From Pelagibius sp. (GTDB taxonomy: Bacteria; Pseudomonadota; Alphaproteobacteria; Kiloniellales; Kiloniellaceae), in contig JANQMC010000034.1 of NCBI GenBank assembly GCA_028280305.1, positions 186,001 through 250,000 of the forward strand: DNA of 64,000 nucleotides. The letters run 5' to 3'. This document shows, piece after piece, positions 44,607 to 53,984 of this stretch. The notes below the pieces were generated by a model that was given only the letters and a program-made list of their open reading frames with translations, was not told the DNA's origin and searched no databases. Every line of letters begins with the position of its first letter. Position 1 is the first letter of the stretch. The position numbers and the translations under genes were made by a program.

Positions 44607-45629
44607 TCAGCGCTTCAGCATCCGGCTTTCCGCCGGCGGCAGAAATTCCGACGTCCAGACGGCTTCCGGCTCAGGCGTCGACTTCAGGTCATAGGCAATC
44701 GCCAACTGGGCAATCGCACTGCGCAGCCGCGCCTCGTCGACGTCCCCGATGCCGTTGGCCTTCACGTGATCGGTCAGCACATTCACGTCGAGAGCAAGCT
44801 GCAGCCGCTCCAGTTCCAAGCCCTTGTCGATCAGCGGATCGCTTTTGGCGACGATGTCGATGGCGCCTTCGGGATCGGCGATGATGTCCTTCCAGCCCCG
44901 CACCGTGGCACGGATGAAACCGGCGACGGCCTCCGGGTGCTCCTTGATGAAGTCGCCCGAGGCGATCACCGCATTGCCGTAGAAGTCCATGCCGTAGTCG
45001 GCATAGAGGAAGAACTGGATGTCTTCTTCCGCCACACCCTTCGACTTCAGATCGAGCATGGAGGAGAAATAATGGCCGGAGATGAAGTCGACCTGCCCCT
45101 GGACCAGCATGGTCTCGCGCAGGGCCGGGTCCATGTTGACCCGTTCCACCGCCCCTTCGTCGATCCCGGTCTCGTGGGCGAAGGCCGGGAAGAGCTTGTA
45201 GGAGGCATCGAAGACCGGTGCTCCCAACTTGCGGCCGACCAGGTCCTCAGCCTTTTCGATGTTGTTCTTCTTCAAGGTGAAGAGTGAGAAGGGCGGAGCG
45301 TCATAGGCCATCATCACCGCTTTCACCGACTGGCCGGGGTTCTGGACGTTGAAGTCCACCAGCGCGTTGATGTCGGCGAATCCCATCTGATAGGCGCCGC
45401 CCGCGACCCGGGTGACCGCGCCGGCCGAACCGTTACCGCTGTCGATGGAAACATCCAGGCCTTCTTCGGCATAAAAGCCTTTGTCGGCGGCGACCAGGAA
45501 GGCGGCTGTCGGACCCTGGAACTTCCAGTCCAGGGTGAACTTGATGTCGGTCTCGGCCCAAGCCTGACCGCCGGCCAATGAGAAAACCGCCGCCAGGGTG
45601 GCGCAGCGCAAGGTTTTGACGTTGAACAT
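44607..45629 (-). CDS. NMT1/THI5-like (SsuA/TauA type) ABC substrate-binding protein
   Basis: A 340-residue periplasmic binding protein with a signal peptide (residues 1-25, ending AWAE). IKFTLDWKFQGPTAAFLVAADKGFYAEEGLDVSIDSGNGSAGAVTRVAGG is the NMT1/THI5-like opening; LVGRKLGAPVF and MLVQGQVDFISGHYF follow. The family binds sulfonates, thiamine precursors, riboflavin or nitriles, so the solute is open. No TPP or FMN riboswitch was recognised upstream. A GGGGAG site lies before the start. Confidence 0.9.
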   Translation of the reverse strand: MFNVKTLRCATLAAVFSLAGGQAWAETDIKFTLDWKFQGPTAAFLVAADKGFYAEEGLDVSIDSGNGSAGAVTRVAGGAYQMGFADINALVDFNVQNPGQSVKAVMMAYDAPPFSLFTLKKNNIEKAEDLVGRKLGAPVFDASYKLFPAFAHETGIDEGAVERVNMDPALRETMLVQGQVDFISGHYFSSMLDLKSKGVAEEDIQFFLYADYGMDFYGNAVIASGDFIKEHPEAVAGFIRATVRGWKDIIADPEGAIDIVAKSDPLIDKGLELERLQLALDVNVLTDHVKANGIGDVDEARLRSAIAQLAIAYDLKSTPEPEAVWTSEFLPPAESRMLKR

Positions 45630-46340
45630 GCCTTTGATATCTCCCCGTTTTTATCGAGCGAACCTGCAGAAGCAGTGAGAGGCAATTCCCATGCCATTGT
45701 GCAGGTGCCGCTGGGCTTGTGGTTGCGCTGCAAGGTTCCACGGACAGCGTCCACATTTTAGGCAGCCTGCGCGCGGGATGATCAAAACCCGATCTTCTTT
45801 CCCTGCGCAGAGCTTTCTCTGAGCCTACTGCCGCCGATCCGCGACGTCGAGACGATTGATACGCGGCCGCGCTGCGCCGGACGGTAGCGGGCAAAAGGGG
45901 CGGCCTCTCGACTCACGACTTTTTGATCTTCCATCTTGCCACCACCACCGCGTGAATTGATGGCCTCTGCAACGTCGCTTGCTGCCTAGTTGTTTTGGCG
46001 AGGAAAACGGCGGGATCCGATCAATTCCGACGGATTTGCCGCTGCCCATGCAGCTCATGGTTTCAGCAATGGTCAGCTTAACGCTATTGCTCTACTAAAA
46101 CGTGTATTTCGGATTGGCGTTAGAAAAAGCTGCGATGCGGCGGGCCTCAGGAGACTCATACATAATTGCCAGACTATCACCCCCACTCCCCCTTTTTTGA
46201 CTCCCGTTTCAGCTTGCCAACTGATAGTTTGCGGCAGGGGTTTGGGAGAGCACCTTATTGAATTTATTAAATTTTGTAGTCCTGTGAAGTCGGACTGAAT
46301 CTGCCGCCCCGGAGAATTTTCCTTTTTCGGGGAGTGCCTT
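45630..46340. other. 711-base intergenic region between divergent genes
   Basis: No supported gene: the short frames here lack ribosome sites and protein-like composition. Bases 45630-45960 are GC-rich leader of the binding-protein gene. Bases 46075-46290 are markedly AT-rich for this genome and probably hold the promoter of the giant surface protein. The last 110 bases contain several pairing segments (46231-46237 with 46301-46307, 46278-46282 with 46292-46296, 46307-46316 with 46323-46332). Confidence 0.6.
46307..46332 (+). promoter_or_regulatory. Leader hairpin that sequesters the ribosome binding site of the RTX gene
   Basis: CCCCGGAGAA (46307-46316) pairs with TTTTTCGGGG (46323-46332) through 10 pairs, two of them G-U, around a 6-base loop. 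The only ribosome site for the ATG at 46341, GGGGAG at 46329-46334, lies mostly in the 3' arm. GCGGCAG at 46231-46237 can pair with CTGCCGC at 46301-46307 and so could compete for the 5' arm. Confidence 0.5.
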
Positions 46341-49300
46341 ATGACTAAGGCGGCCGGTTCGAATCATGACGTTACGGACAGCAACCTCAGCGTTATAGAG
46401 GCCTCTGATCAATCCGGTATCGTCCTTAACGCAGAGATCCTTTTCGACGCAGACTATTTGCGGCTCGGCGACGATCTGCTTTTGCGGAGTCCCGATGGCG
46501 AAGAGATTTTGCTTCGCGATTACTTTCTCCAGGAGATGCCGCCGCCGCTTGAGACGGCCGAAGGCGCAAGACTGACGCCGGAGACCATCGAGGGGCTGGC
46601 GGTGCCGGAACTGCCGACAGCCTTTGCCCAGGCCGGCAACGTTCAATTGGGCCAGCCGATCGGCGCGGTCAGCAGTCTGGACGGCATCGCCCGGGTCCAG
46701 CGTGCCGACGGCAGCCGCGACGACCTCAGGGAAGGCGACCCGATTTTCCAGGGTGATGTGGTCTCCACCGGTGTCGGGTCGGACCTCGGCATTCTTTTCA
46801 TCGACGACACCATCTTCTCGCTTTCCGCCGGTTCGCGGATGCTCATTGACGAGCTGATCTACAGCCCGGGCAGCACCAGTAACTCCATGGGGGTTTCCCT
46901 GATCCAGGGGACTTTCGTCTTCGTCACCGGAAAGGTGGCGCCGAACGGCGGCATGGATGTCGAAACCCCGGTCGGCACCATCGGTATCCGCGGGACCACC
47001 GTGGGCGTGCAGGTTTCCGCTTTCGGCGGAGCGACCCGCATCGCCAACCTTATCAATCCGGAGACCGGCGAACTCGGCAGCTTCGTCTTCAGCAATGCGG
47101 CCGGTGATGCCCTGTTTACGCTGTCGAACCACTTTCTCGACATCCGAAGTGCCAACGTCGATCCCGGTGTGCCGACCGTGGTTTCCGGTGAAGCGATCTT
47201 CAACGCCTTCGGCCGTGCTTTGAATCGGGCGGTCGAGATTCAGCGCAGCCTGGGTCAGGACCAGGAAGACGAGCCGACGGACCCGACCGAGGAACAGGAG
47301 GGGGAAATCGATCAGCTTCAGGCGCTGCAGGAAGCGGGCCTGACCCCGGAACAGATCGACGCCCTGCTGAACGAGCCGCCGATCGAGACCGCTGCGGGCC
47401 CAGCGCCCCAGCAGCCGCTGGGCGAAGGCAGCAGTTTCGCCGGCGGCCTTACGCCGCCGGGCTCTGGCAGCGGCCCGACGGGCCCCGGCGGCGGTACCGG
47501 TATCGAGACCTCCAGCCCGGCGCCGAGCCCCTCCGACGGCAACACCGAACCCCCAGGATTGGGAACACCGGGCGGCGGCGATGACGACTCGCCGGCGAAC
47601 TCGGCGCCGACCATCTCAGCGCCGGGTACTGCGGCGTCGGAAGGTGCCGTGGTGCAGATCGGCCCGGCGGCCTTGAGCGCCAGCGATGCCGAAACCAGCG
47701 ATCCGGCGCTGCTTGTCTATACGGTGACCGCCGTATCCAACGGCCTCGTGGTTTTGGCGGTCGGTGACGGTGTTCAGGTCGTGTTCAGTTTCACTCAGGC
47801 GGATATCGACAACGGTCTCGTGTTTTTTGCTCATGACGACAGCGAGACGACCCAGGGGTCTTTCACGGTCACGGTTGCTGATCCTAACGGCGGTGTCTCA
47901 GGACCGACGGTGGTGCCCATTGCGGTGGATCCGGTCGACGACCTTGTGCCGATTCTGCTCAACAACAGCTTCACCGTGACCGAGGGTGAAACGGTGGTGC
48001 TGACCAATGCCAACTTCAGCGCCAGCGATGCCGATACGAATGACGCTGACCTGATTTTCACTGTCAGCAATGTAACCGGGGGACAATTCCAACTGACGGC
48101 CCTCCCCCCTCCAGGCCCGATTTCCGGCTTTGCATCGCTTGCAGTTCAGCAAGCGGCTGTGACTTCATTCACCCAACAACAGATCGACAACGGCGAAGTC
48201 GAATTTGTGCATGATGGTAGCGAAAACCCGCCGCGCTACAGCGTCTCGGTCAGTGACGGCACAAATTCCAGCCCGACGGAAGCGGTGACGGCGGGCTTCA
48301 CGCCGGTGAATGATGCGCCGGTTGCGGAGGGTGATGCCTTCACGATTATCGGTGAGAACGGCAGCCTGACCCTCGACCTTCTGGCGGACAACGGCAACGG
48401 GCCGGACAGCGATGCCGAGGGTGACAGCCTTTCAGTGATTGAAGTCAACGGCGAAGCCTTCGGCGGCGGCGGGGACCAGGGCAACCAGATCGAACTGGAC
48501 TCTGGTGCGTTGCTGATCGTCAATGAAGATGGCACCTTCGATTACGAGACCAACGAGCAGTTTCTGGGGCTTGGGGCCGGTGAAACGGCACAGGACAGCT
48601 TCACCTACACGATTTCCGACGGCAACGGCGGCACCGACACGGCAACAGTCACCATCACCATAGTGGGCGAGAACGACGATCCTCTTGCCGAGGACAACCT
48701 CTATTTCATCGGGGAGAATGATCCGCTTACCGGTAATGTGATAGAGGATGTCGATTCGATCTACGGCGGGGACTCCGATCCGGATGACAATGATGTTCTG
48801 ACGGTTACCGAAGTAAACGGAGTTCCGGCCAATGTCGGTAGCCAGGTGACGCTGGCATCAGGCGCGCTGCTGCTGCTTAACGCCAACGGCACCTTCAGCT
48901 ACAACCCCGGCACGGCCTTCGACAGTCTGGGCGGTGGTGAGAGCGGCAGCGACAGCTTCACCTATACTATCGATGACGGCAATGGCGGGACAGATACGGC
49001 AACGGTCACCATAAACCTGACCGGCCTGAACGATGCGCCGGAGCTGCTCAACAATAGCCTAAGCCTTTCCGAAGGCGAGACCATTGTCTTGAGCGGTGCG
49101 AACTTTAGCGCTGATGATGTCGACAACGAGAATGGTGAACTGGTTTTCACCGTCAGCGACGTTACCGGCGGGCGCTTTGCGCTGGCGGACAATATAGAAG
49201 AAACCGTCGACAGCTTCACCCAGCAACAGATCGCCGAGGGAGAGATCGTCTTCATCCATAACGGCGGTGAAGCGGCGCCGAGCTATGAAGTCTCGGTGAG

Positions 49301-51605
49301 CGATGGCGATCTTGCAACCGATCCGGTGGCGGCGGAGATCGACTTCACCCCGGTGAACGACGGCCCGCTGTTGGGAAACAACAGCCTGAGCCTTGCCGAG
49401 GGCGACATCGTGGTGCTCGGCAGCCAGAACCTCAGTGCGGGGGACATCGATGATGACGATGCGAGCCTGACGTTCACCGTCAGCAGTGTTGTCGGCGGGC
49501 GTTTTGCGCTGGCGGCCGATGTCGAGGGAACCATCACCAGCTTCACCCAGCAGCAGATTGCCGATAGCGATATCGTCTTCATCCATGATGGTGGCGAAGC
49601 TTCCCCGAGCTATAACGTCTCGGTGAGCGACGGCGATCTGTCGACGGCGCCGGCCGCGGCGGCGATCGACTTCACGCCGGTGAACGATGCGCCGGTCGCT
49701 GAGAACGACGCCTTCACGATCGTCGGCGAAAACGGTCGCTTGACTCTCGATCTTTTGGCCGACAACGGCAACGGGCCGGACAGCGATGCCGAGGGTGACG
49801 AGCTGACGATTGTCGCCATAGATGGCGAAAGCGAGCTCGGCGAAGCGGGTAGCCAGATCGGACTGAGTTCCGGTGCTGTTCTGATCCTCAATGAGGACGG
49901 AACTTTCGACTACGAGACCAACGAGCAGTTTCTGGGCTTGGGTGCTGGTGAGGCTGCCGAGGACAGCTTCACCTACACGATTTCCGACGGTAATGGCGGC
50001 ACCGACACGGCAACGGTAACCGTCACCATTGAGGGCGAGAACGACGACCCCTTCGCCTTCGACAATCTTTACCTCATCGGCGAGAACGACACGCTGGCCG
50101 GCAATGCGATCGATGATTTCGATTCCGTCTACGGTGGGGACTCCGACGCAGACGACAATGATGTTCTGACGGTCACCGAGGTAAACGGCGTTCCTGCCAA
50201 CGTCGGCAGCCCGGTGACGCTCCCGTCCGGTGCGCTGCTGTTGATGAACGAGAACGGGACCTTCAGCTACGACCCCGGCACAGCTTTCGACAGCCTGGGT
50301 GGTGGCGAGAGCGGAAACGACAGTTTCTCCTACACCATCGCCGACGGTAACGGCGGCACGAGTACCGCAGAGGTGAGAATCAGCCTTACCGGCGTGAGTG
50401 ATGATCCGGTGGCTGCCGACGACAGCTTCACTACGGATGAGGACTCCGCTTTTGAAGGAAGTCTCTTTGCCGACAACGGTAATGGCGTGGATAGTGATGC
50501 TGAGAGCGACACCCTGACGATTACCTTGATCAATGGTCAGCCGGCGTTTTTCGATGACAATCTGCCGTTGCCGTCAGGCGCGCAGATCCTGCTGAACGAG
50601 GACGGCACTTTCACCTATGTTCCGAATCGTGCGTTTGAAGAACTGCCGCTTGGTCAGAGCGCCACAGACAGTTTCACTTACACCATCGAAGACGGTAGCG
50701 GCCGTGCCGACACAGCAACCGTCACCATCACCATTGACGGCGTGAATGATGCCCCGGAGGGTGGATTGGACTTCCCGGGTGTTGCCGCCAATCGCACGTT
50801 GGAAGGCGATATCTTCGCATCCAATGCCGAAGTTCCGGTAAGGGACATTGATGACGGTGACCTGGAGAACCTGACAATCACTGAAATAAACGGCGTAGCC
50901 TTTATCGTGGGCGAAGCAATCGAGCTGCCCTCGGGAGCGCTGTTGACGGTGAGGAGTGACGGTACCTACACCTATAACCCGAACGGCCAACTGGATCCTC
51001 AAGACGAAGATCGTTTTGACTACACAGTTTCAGACGGTAACGGTGGCGTCGGCACGGGGTCGATCTTCATTAGTATCTTCCCACCGGTGTCCGGATTTAC
51101 ATCTTCCTTCTCGACGGTTGATCAGGGAATCTTTGATGATGAACCCGGCGCAGACAACGCCACCCTGATCACCAATAGTGAGAACGGCAGACTAACAGGC
51201 ACCGAAGGGGATGACATTCTCCTGGGTGACTCTTCCCTCACCGGACTGGGGCTTGACGGTCTCGGCGGCGATGATGTGCTGCGGGGGGGAGAGGGTGACG
51301 ATACGCTGGACGGCGGCGCCGGCAGCGACAGTCTCTTCGGGGGCGGTGGCGCGGATCTTTTTGTTCTGCGGGCGGCGGATGCCGCCGAAAGCCTCGATCT
51401 GGCGGACGTGATTCAGGACTTCGACAGTGGTATCGACAGTCTCGCCCTTGCCGATGGTCTGGCCGCCGAGGATCTCTCGATTACGGAAACCGATACGGGT
51501 GATGCCGTGATCGCCCTGCAGTCCAGCGGTGCCATTCTCGCCGTCGTGCAGGGCGTTGCCGCGGCAGATATCGGCGCCGACGATATCACGCCTATGGTAT
51601 CCTGA
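46341..51605 (+). CDS. Giant FecR-domain, cadherin-like, RTX surface/secreted protein
   Basis: A 1754-residue acidic protein without a Sec signal, expected to leave by a type I secretion system. Residues 110-215 are a FecR domain (RVQRADGSRDDLREGDPIFQGDVV, DVETPVGTIGIRGTTVGVQV). A Pro/Gly linker covers about 300-425. Residues 425-1590 are cadherin/VCBS-type repeats of two kinds: NNSLSLSEGETIVLSGANFSA units and DAFTIVGENG...SFTYTISDGNGGTDTATVTI units. Residues about 1610-1670 carry RTX calcium repeats (GLGGDDVLRGGEGDDTLDGGAGSD), followed by a type I secretion tail. It is probably an adhesin or biofilm matrix protein. The CHASE2 cyclase gene follows. No secretion genes are present in the window. 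Confidence 0.9.
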   Translation: MTKAAGSNHDVTDSNLSVIEASDQSGIVLNAEILFDADYLRLGDDLLLRSPDGEEILLRDYFLQEMPPPLETAEGARLTPETIEGLAVPELPTAFAQAGNVQLGQPIGAVSSLDGIARVQRADGSRDDLREGDPIFQGDVVSTGVGSDLGILFIDDTIFSLSAGSRMLIDELIYSPGSTSNSMGVSLIQGTFVFVTGKVAPNGGMDVETPVGTIGIRGTTVGVQVSAFGGATRIANLINPETGELGSFVFSNAAGDALFTLSNHFLDIRSANVDPGVPTVVSGEAIFNAFGRALNRAVEIQRSLGQDQEDEPTDPTEEQEGEIDQLQALQEAGLTPEQIDALLNEPPIETAAGPAPQQPLGEGSSFAGGLTPPGSGSGPTGPGGGTGIETSSPAPSPSDGNTEPPGLGTPGGGDDDSPANSAPTISAPGTAASEGAVVQIGPAALSASDAETSDPALLVYTVTAVSNGLVVLAVGDGVQVVFSFTQADIDNGLVFFAHDDSETTQGSFTVTVADPNGGVSGPTVVPIAVDPVDDLVPILLNNSFTVTEGETVVLTNANFSASDADTNDADLIFTVSNVTGGQFQLTALPPPGPISGFASLAVQQAAVTSFTQQQIDNGEVEFVHDGSENPPRYSVSVSDGTNSSPTEAVTAGFTPVNDAPVAEGDAFTIIGENGSLTLDLLADNGNGPDSDAEGDSLSVIEVNGEAFGGGGDQGNQIELDSGALLIVNEDGTFDYETNEQFLGLGAGETAQDSFTYTISDGNGGTDTATVTITIVGENDDPLAEDNLYFIGENDPLTGNVIEDVDSIYGGDSDPDDNDVLTVTEVNGVPANVGSQVTLASGALLLLNANGTFSYNPGTAFDSLGGGESGSDSFTYTIDDGNGGTDTATVTINLTGLNDAPELLNNSLSLSEGETIVLSGANFSADDVDNENGELVFTVSDVTGGRFALADNIEETVDSFTQQQIAEGEIVFIHNGGEAAPSYEVSVSDGDLATDPVAAEIDFTPVNDGPLLGNNSLSLAEGDIVVLGSQNLSAGDIDDDDASLTFTVSSVVGGRFALAADVEGTITSFTQQQIADSDIVFIHDGGEASPSYNVSVSDGDLSTAPAAAAIDFTPVNDAPVAENDAFTIVGENGRLTLDLLADNGNGPDSDAEGDELTIVAIDGESELGEAGSQIGLSSGAVLILNEDGTFDYETNEQFLGLGAGEAAEDSFTYTISDGNGGTDTATVTVTIEGENDDPFAFDNLYLIGENDTLAGNAIDDFDSVYGGDSDADDNDVLTVTEVNGVPANVGSPVTLPSGALLLMNENGTFSYDPGTAFDSLGGGESGNDSFSYTIADGNGGTSTAEVRISLTGVSDDPVAADDSFTTDEDSAFEGSLFADNGNGVDSDAESDTLTITLINGQPAFFDDNLPLPSGAQILLNEDGTFTYVPNRAFEELPLGQSATDSFTYTIEDGSGRADTATVTITIDGVNDAPEGGLDFPGVAANRTLEGDIFASNAEVPVRDIDDGDLENLTITEINGVAFIVGEAIELPSGALLTVRSDGTYTYNPNGQLDPQDEDRFDYTVSDGNGGVGTGSIFISIFPPVSGFTSSFSTVDQGIFDDEPGADNATLITNSENGRLTGTEGDDILLGDSSLTGLGLDGLGGDDVLRGGEGDDTLDGGAGSDSLFGGGGADLFVLRAADAAESLDLADVIQDFDSGIDSLALADGLAAEDLSITETDTGDAVIALQSSGAILAVVQGVAAADIGADDITPMVS
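48309..49035 (+). repeat. Copy 1 of a duplicated two-domain module in the RTX gene
   Basis: About 725 bases coding two VCBS-like domains (from NDAPVAEGDAFTIIGENG to GLNDAP). It matches 49683-50407 domain for domain, including identical protein stretches LDLLADNGNGPDSDAEGD and DNDVLTVTEVNGVPANVGS. Offset between copies is 1374 bases. Confidence 0.75.
49683..50407 (+). repeat. Copy 2 of the duplicated two-domain module in the RTX gene
   Basis: Second copy of 48309-49035. Two CSPG/cadherin-3-like units lie between the copies. DNA identity is high over long runs, which suggests recent duplication by recombination within the gene; copy number may differ between strains. Confidence 0.75.
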
Positions 51606-51656
51606 GGGCGATGCCCTGATGCGGGCAGCGCGGAAGTGAAGGGGAGAGAGCCTGAA

Positions 51657-53972
51657 GTGACTGGGGAAGCCCTGCCGGCGGCGAACAGGCGTTCCTTCGC
51701 CGTGTTGCTTTCGAAGCTCTTCGGTTTGTTCGGCAATCGGCGCCTGCGGGCGCTGTTGCGCCGCTTCGGGTTCAGCCGTGTGCTGGGGTTGTCTCTGCTG
51801 CTGCCGCTCCTGGCGCTCCGGGTCTGGGACCCGGCGCCGCTGGAAATCCTGCGCGTCAAGATCTTCGATCTTTATCAGATTGCCCAACCGCGCGTGCCCC
51901 AGATGGAGCCGGCGGTGATCATCGACATCGACGAGGAAAGCCTGACCGCCGTCGGTCAATGGCCCTGGCCGCGCAATGACGTGGCCCGGATGGTCGCGCG
52001 GCTGCGGGAGGCCGGCGCGGTTGCTATTGCTTTCGATGTGGTTTTCGCCGAGCCGGACCGGACCTCGCCGGGGCTCTATGCCGAGACCCTTGAGGGTTTG
52101 GAGCCGGAAGTCGCAACGGCCCTGCGGAGCCTGCCGAGCAACGACGAGATTCTGGCGCGCGAACTGCGGCAAAACCGTCTGGTTCTTGGCCAGTCCGGCT
52201 ATCATCGCCGTCTGGGCAGTGCGGACCGCCTTTCGGAATCGGAAGCTCCCAAGCCCAGTGTTCCCCTGGCGGTCATCGGCGGAGACCCCAAGCCCTACCT
52301 CTTCCGGTTTCCGGGCCTGGTGCGCAACACGCCCGTCCTGGATGCAGCCGCCCCCGGCCGGGCGGTCTTCAATCTGGTGCCGGGGCGGGACGGGATCGTG
52401 CGTCGGGTGCCGGCCTTCGTGGTGGCGGAGGACCGGATCCTGCCGAGCCTCAGCATCGAACTCTTGCGGCAGGCGACCGGCGGCAATGCTTTTGCCATCA
52501 AGACCGATGAGGCGGGCGTCCGTTCTTTCGTGGTTGGTGGCGTCGAGGTGCCGACGGACAGGCACGGGCGCATCTGGGTCCACTACAGTCTGTCCCGCCC
52601 CAATCTCTATGTTTCGGCCAAGGATCTGTTGAACGGCGCGGTGCCGCCGGAGCGTCTGGCCGGAAAGCTGGTGCTGATCGGCACCTCGGCGGCGGGCCTG
52701 TTCGATATCAAGGCAACACCGCTGCAGGACCGGGTGCCCGGCGTCGAGGTGCACGCCCAGGTCCTCGAGATGATCCTTTCCGGCCAGCTTCTACTGCGTC
52801 CGAACTATGCCCTGGGGGCGGAACTTATGGTGCTGGCGGTTGTGGCGCTGACCATGATTGCACTGGTGCCGGTGTTCGGTGCGATCCCTACCATGTTGTT
52901 CGGCGCTGTCGCTGCGGCGGCTCTGTCGATGGCCTCATGGTTCTTTTTCACCAGCGAGGGGCTTCTGATCGACGTCGCCTATCCGCTGATCGGGTCCTTC
53001 GCAGTCTTTACCCTGCTGGTCTTCACCAACTACTTGCGAGAGGAGGGGCGCCGCCAGCGGGTGCGCAGCGCCTTCCGGCAGTACCTGTCGCCGACCCTGG
53101 TTGACCAACTGGCCAACGAGCCGGACCGTCTGGTGCTGGGCGGTGAAAGCCGGGAGATGACGGTCCTCTTCAGCGACGTTCGCGGCTTCACCTCTATCTC
53201 GGAACACCTGCAGGACAGACCACAGGAACTCACCCGCCTGATGAACCGGCTGTTGACGCCATTGACTGCCGAGGTCATGGACAACAACGGCACTATCGAC
53301 AAGTACATGGGCGATGCCATCATGGCCTTCTGGAACGCCCCCCTGCCTGATGTCGAGCACGTTGCCAACGCCTGCAAGGCGGCCCTCGCGATGCTGGAGG
53401 CTCTCGAACGCCTGAACCGGACGCTGGAGCGAGAGGCCGCAGAGGCGGGGGACGAGGCGATCCCGATGAGGGTCGGCATCGGCATCAATACCGGGATCTG
53501 TGTCGTGGGAAACATGGGCTCCGAACAGCGTTTCGACTATTCGGTGCTTGGCGATGCGGTCAATCTCGCTTCGCGCCTTGAAGGTCAATGCAAGACCTAC
53601 GGCGCGGACATCATCCTCGGCGAGTCGACGGCGGCGATCCTGGAAGATGGCGGCGCGGTGGTACCGCTCGACATGATCCGGGTCAAAGGCAAGCGCGAGC
53701 CGCAGCGGATTTTTGCGCTGCTGGGTGAGCGCGGCCTCACCGCGGAAGAGCCGATACGCCAAACAATCGATGAGATAGCCGCGATGCTCTCGGCCTACCG
53801 CGCGCAGGATTGGGAGGGTGTGATCCGGGCTGCTGACGTGCTGTCCACCCAAGAGCTGCCGCATCTGGACTTGGCGGTTCTTGCCGGGCTCTACCGCGCC
53901 CGCGCCGAGGCCTTTCGCCAGGCGCCCCCGGGACCGGATTGGGACGGTGTCTACACTGCGGAGACCAAGTAG
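51657..53972 (+). CDS. CHASE2 domain-containing adenylate cyclase
   Basis: About 771 residues. An N-terminal membrane anchor (GFSRVLGLSLLLPLLALRVW) is followed by an extracytoplasmic CHASE2 domain (KIFDLYQIAQPR, IIDIDEESLTAVGQWPWPR, AIAFDVVFAEPD, to about residue 380), three membrane helices and a class III cyclase domain. In the cyclase both metal-binding Asp (LFSDVRGFTS and YMGDAIMAFW), the adenine-type Lys in TIDKYMGD and the Asn/Arg in GDAVNLASRLE are present, so it should make cAMP. GTG 51657 has GGGGAG upstream; an in-frame GTG at 51636 is possible. It follows the RTX gene by 51 bases. Confidence 0.92.
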   Translation: MTGEALPAANRRSFAVLLSKLFGLFGNRRLRALLRRFGFSRVLGLSLLLPLLALRVWDPAPLEILRVKIFDLYQIAQPRVPQMEPAVIIDIDEESLTAVGQWPWPRNDVARMVARLREAGAVAIAFDVVFAEPDRTSPGLYAETLEGLEPEVATALRSLPSNDEILARELRQNRLVLGQSGYHRRLGSADRLSESEAPKPSVPLAVIGGDPKPYLFRFPGLVRNTPVLDAAAPGRAVFNLVPGRDGIVRRVPAFVVAEDRILPSLSIELLRQATGGNAFAIKTDEAGVRSFVVGGVEVPTDRHGRIWVHYSLSRPNLYVSAKDLLNGAVPPERLAGKLVLIGTSAAGLFDIKATPLQDRVPGVEVHAQVLEMILSGQLLLRPNYALGAELMVLAVVALTMIALVPVFGAIPTMLFGAVAAAALSMASWFFFTSEGLLIDVAYPLIGSFAVFTLLVFTNYLREEGRRQRVRSAFRQYLSPTLVDQLANEPDRLVLGGESREMTVLFSDVRGFTSISEHLQDRPQELTRLMNRLLTPLTAEVMDNNGTIDKYMGDAIMAFWNAPLPDVEHVANACKAALAMLEALERLNRTLEREAAEAGDEAIPMRVGIGINTGICVVGNMGSEQRFDYSVLGDAVNLASRLEGQCKTYGADIILGESTAAILEDGGAVVPLDMIRVKGKREPQRIFALLGERGLTAEEPIRQTIDEIAAMLSAYRAQDWEGVIRAADVLSTQELPHLDLAVLAGLYRARAEAFRQAPPGPDWDGVYTAETK

Positions 53973-53984
53973 CGCCTGAGAGAA

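Noticed and set aside
45630-45780. TPP or FMN riboswitch before the NMT1/THI5-like binding-protein gene
   Set aside because: The conserved CTGAGA and ACCTGA...GCGTAGGGA parts of TPP elements, and FMN-element landmarks, are absent.
45990-46298. A 102-codon frame on the plus strand in the intergenic region
   Set aside because: No ribosome site, biased low-complexity composition, and it runs through the AT-rich presumed promoter.
47900-50800. CRISPR-like regular repeats
   Set aside because: They are coding domain repeats of a surface protein with unequal spacing and no spacer-repeat structure.
51192-52754. A 520-codon minus-strand open frame
   Set aside because: It is antisense to the RTX tail and CHASE2 cyclase, has Arg/Gln/His-rich composition typical of mirror frames in GC-rich DNA, and no ribosome site or family.
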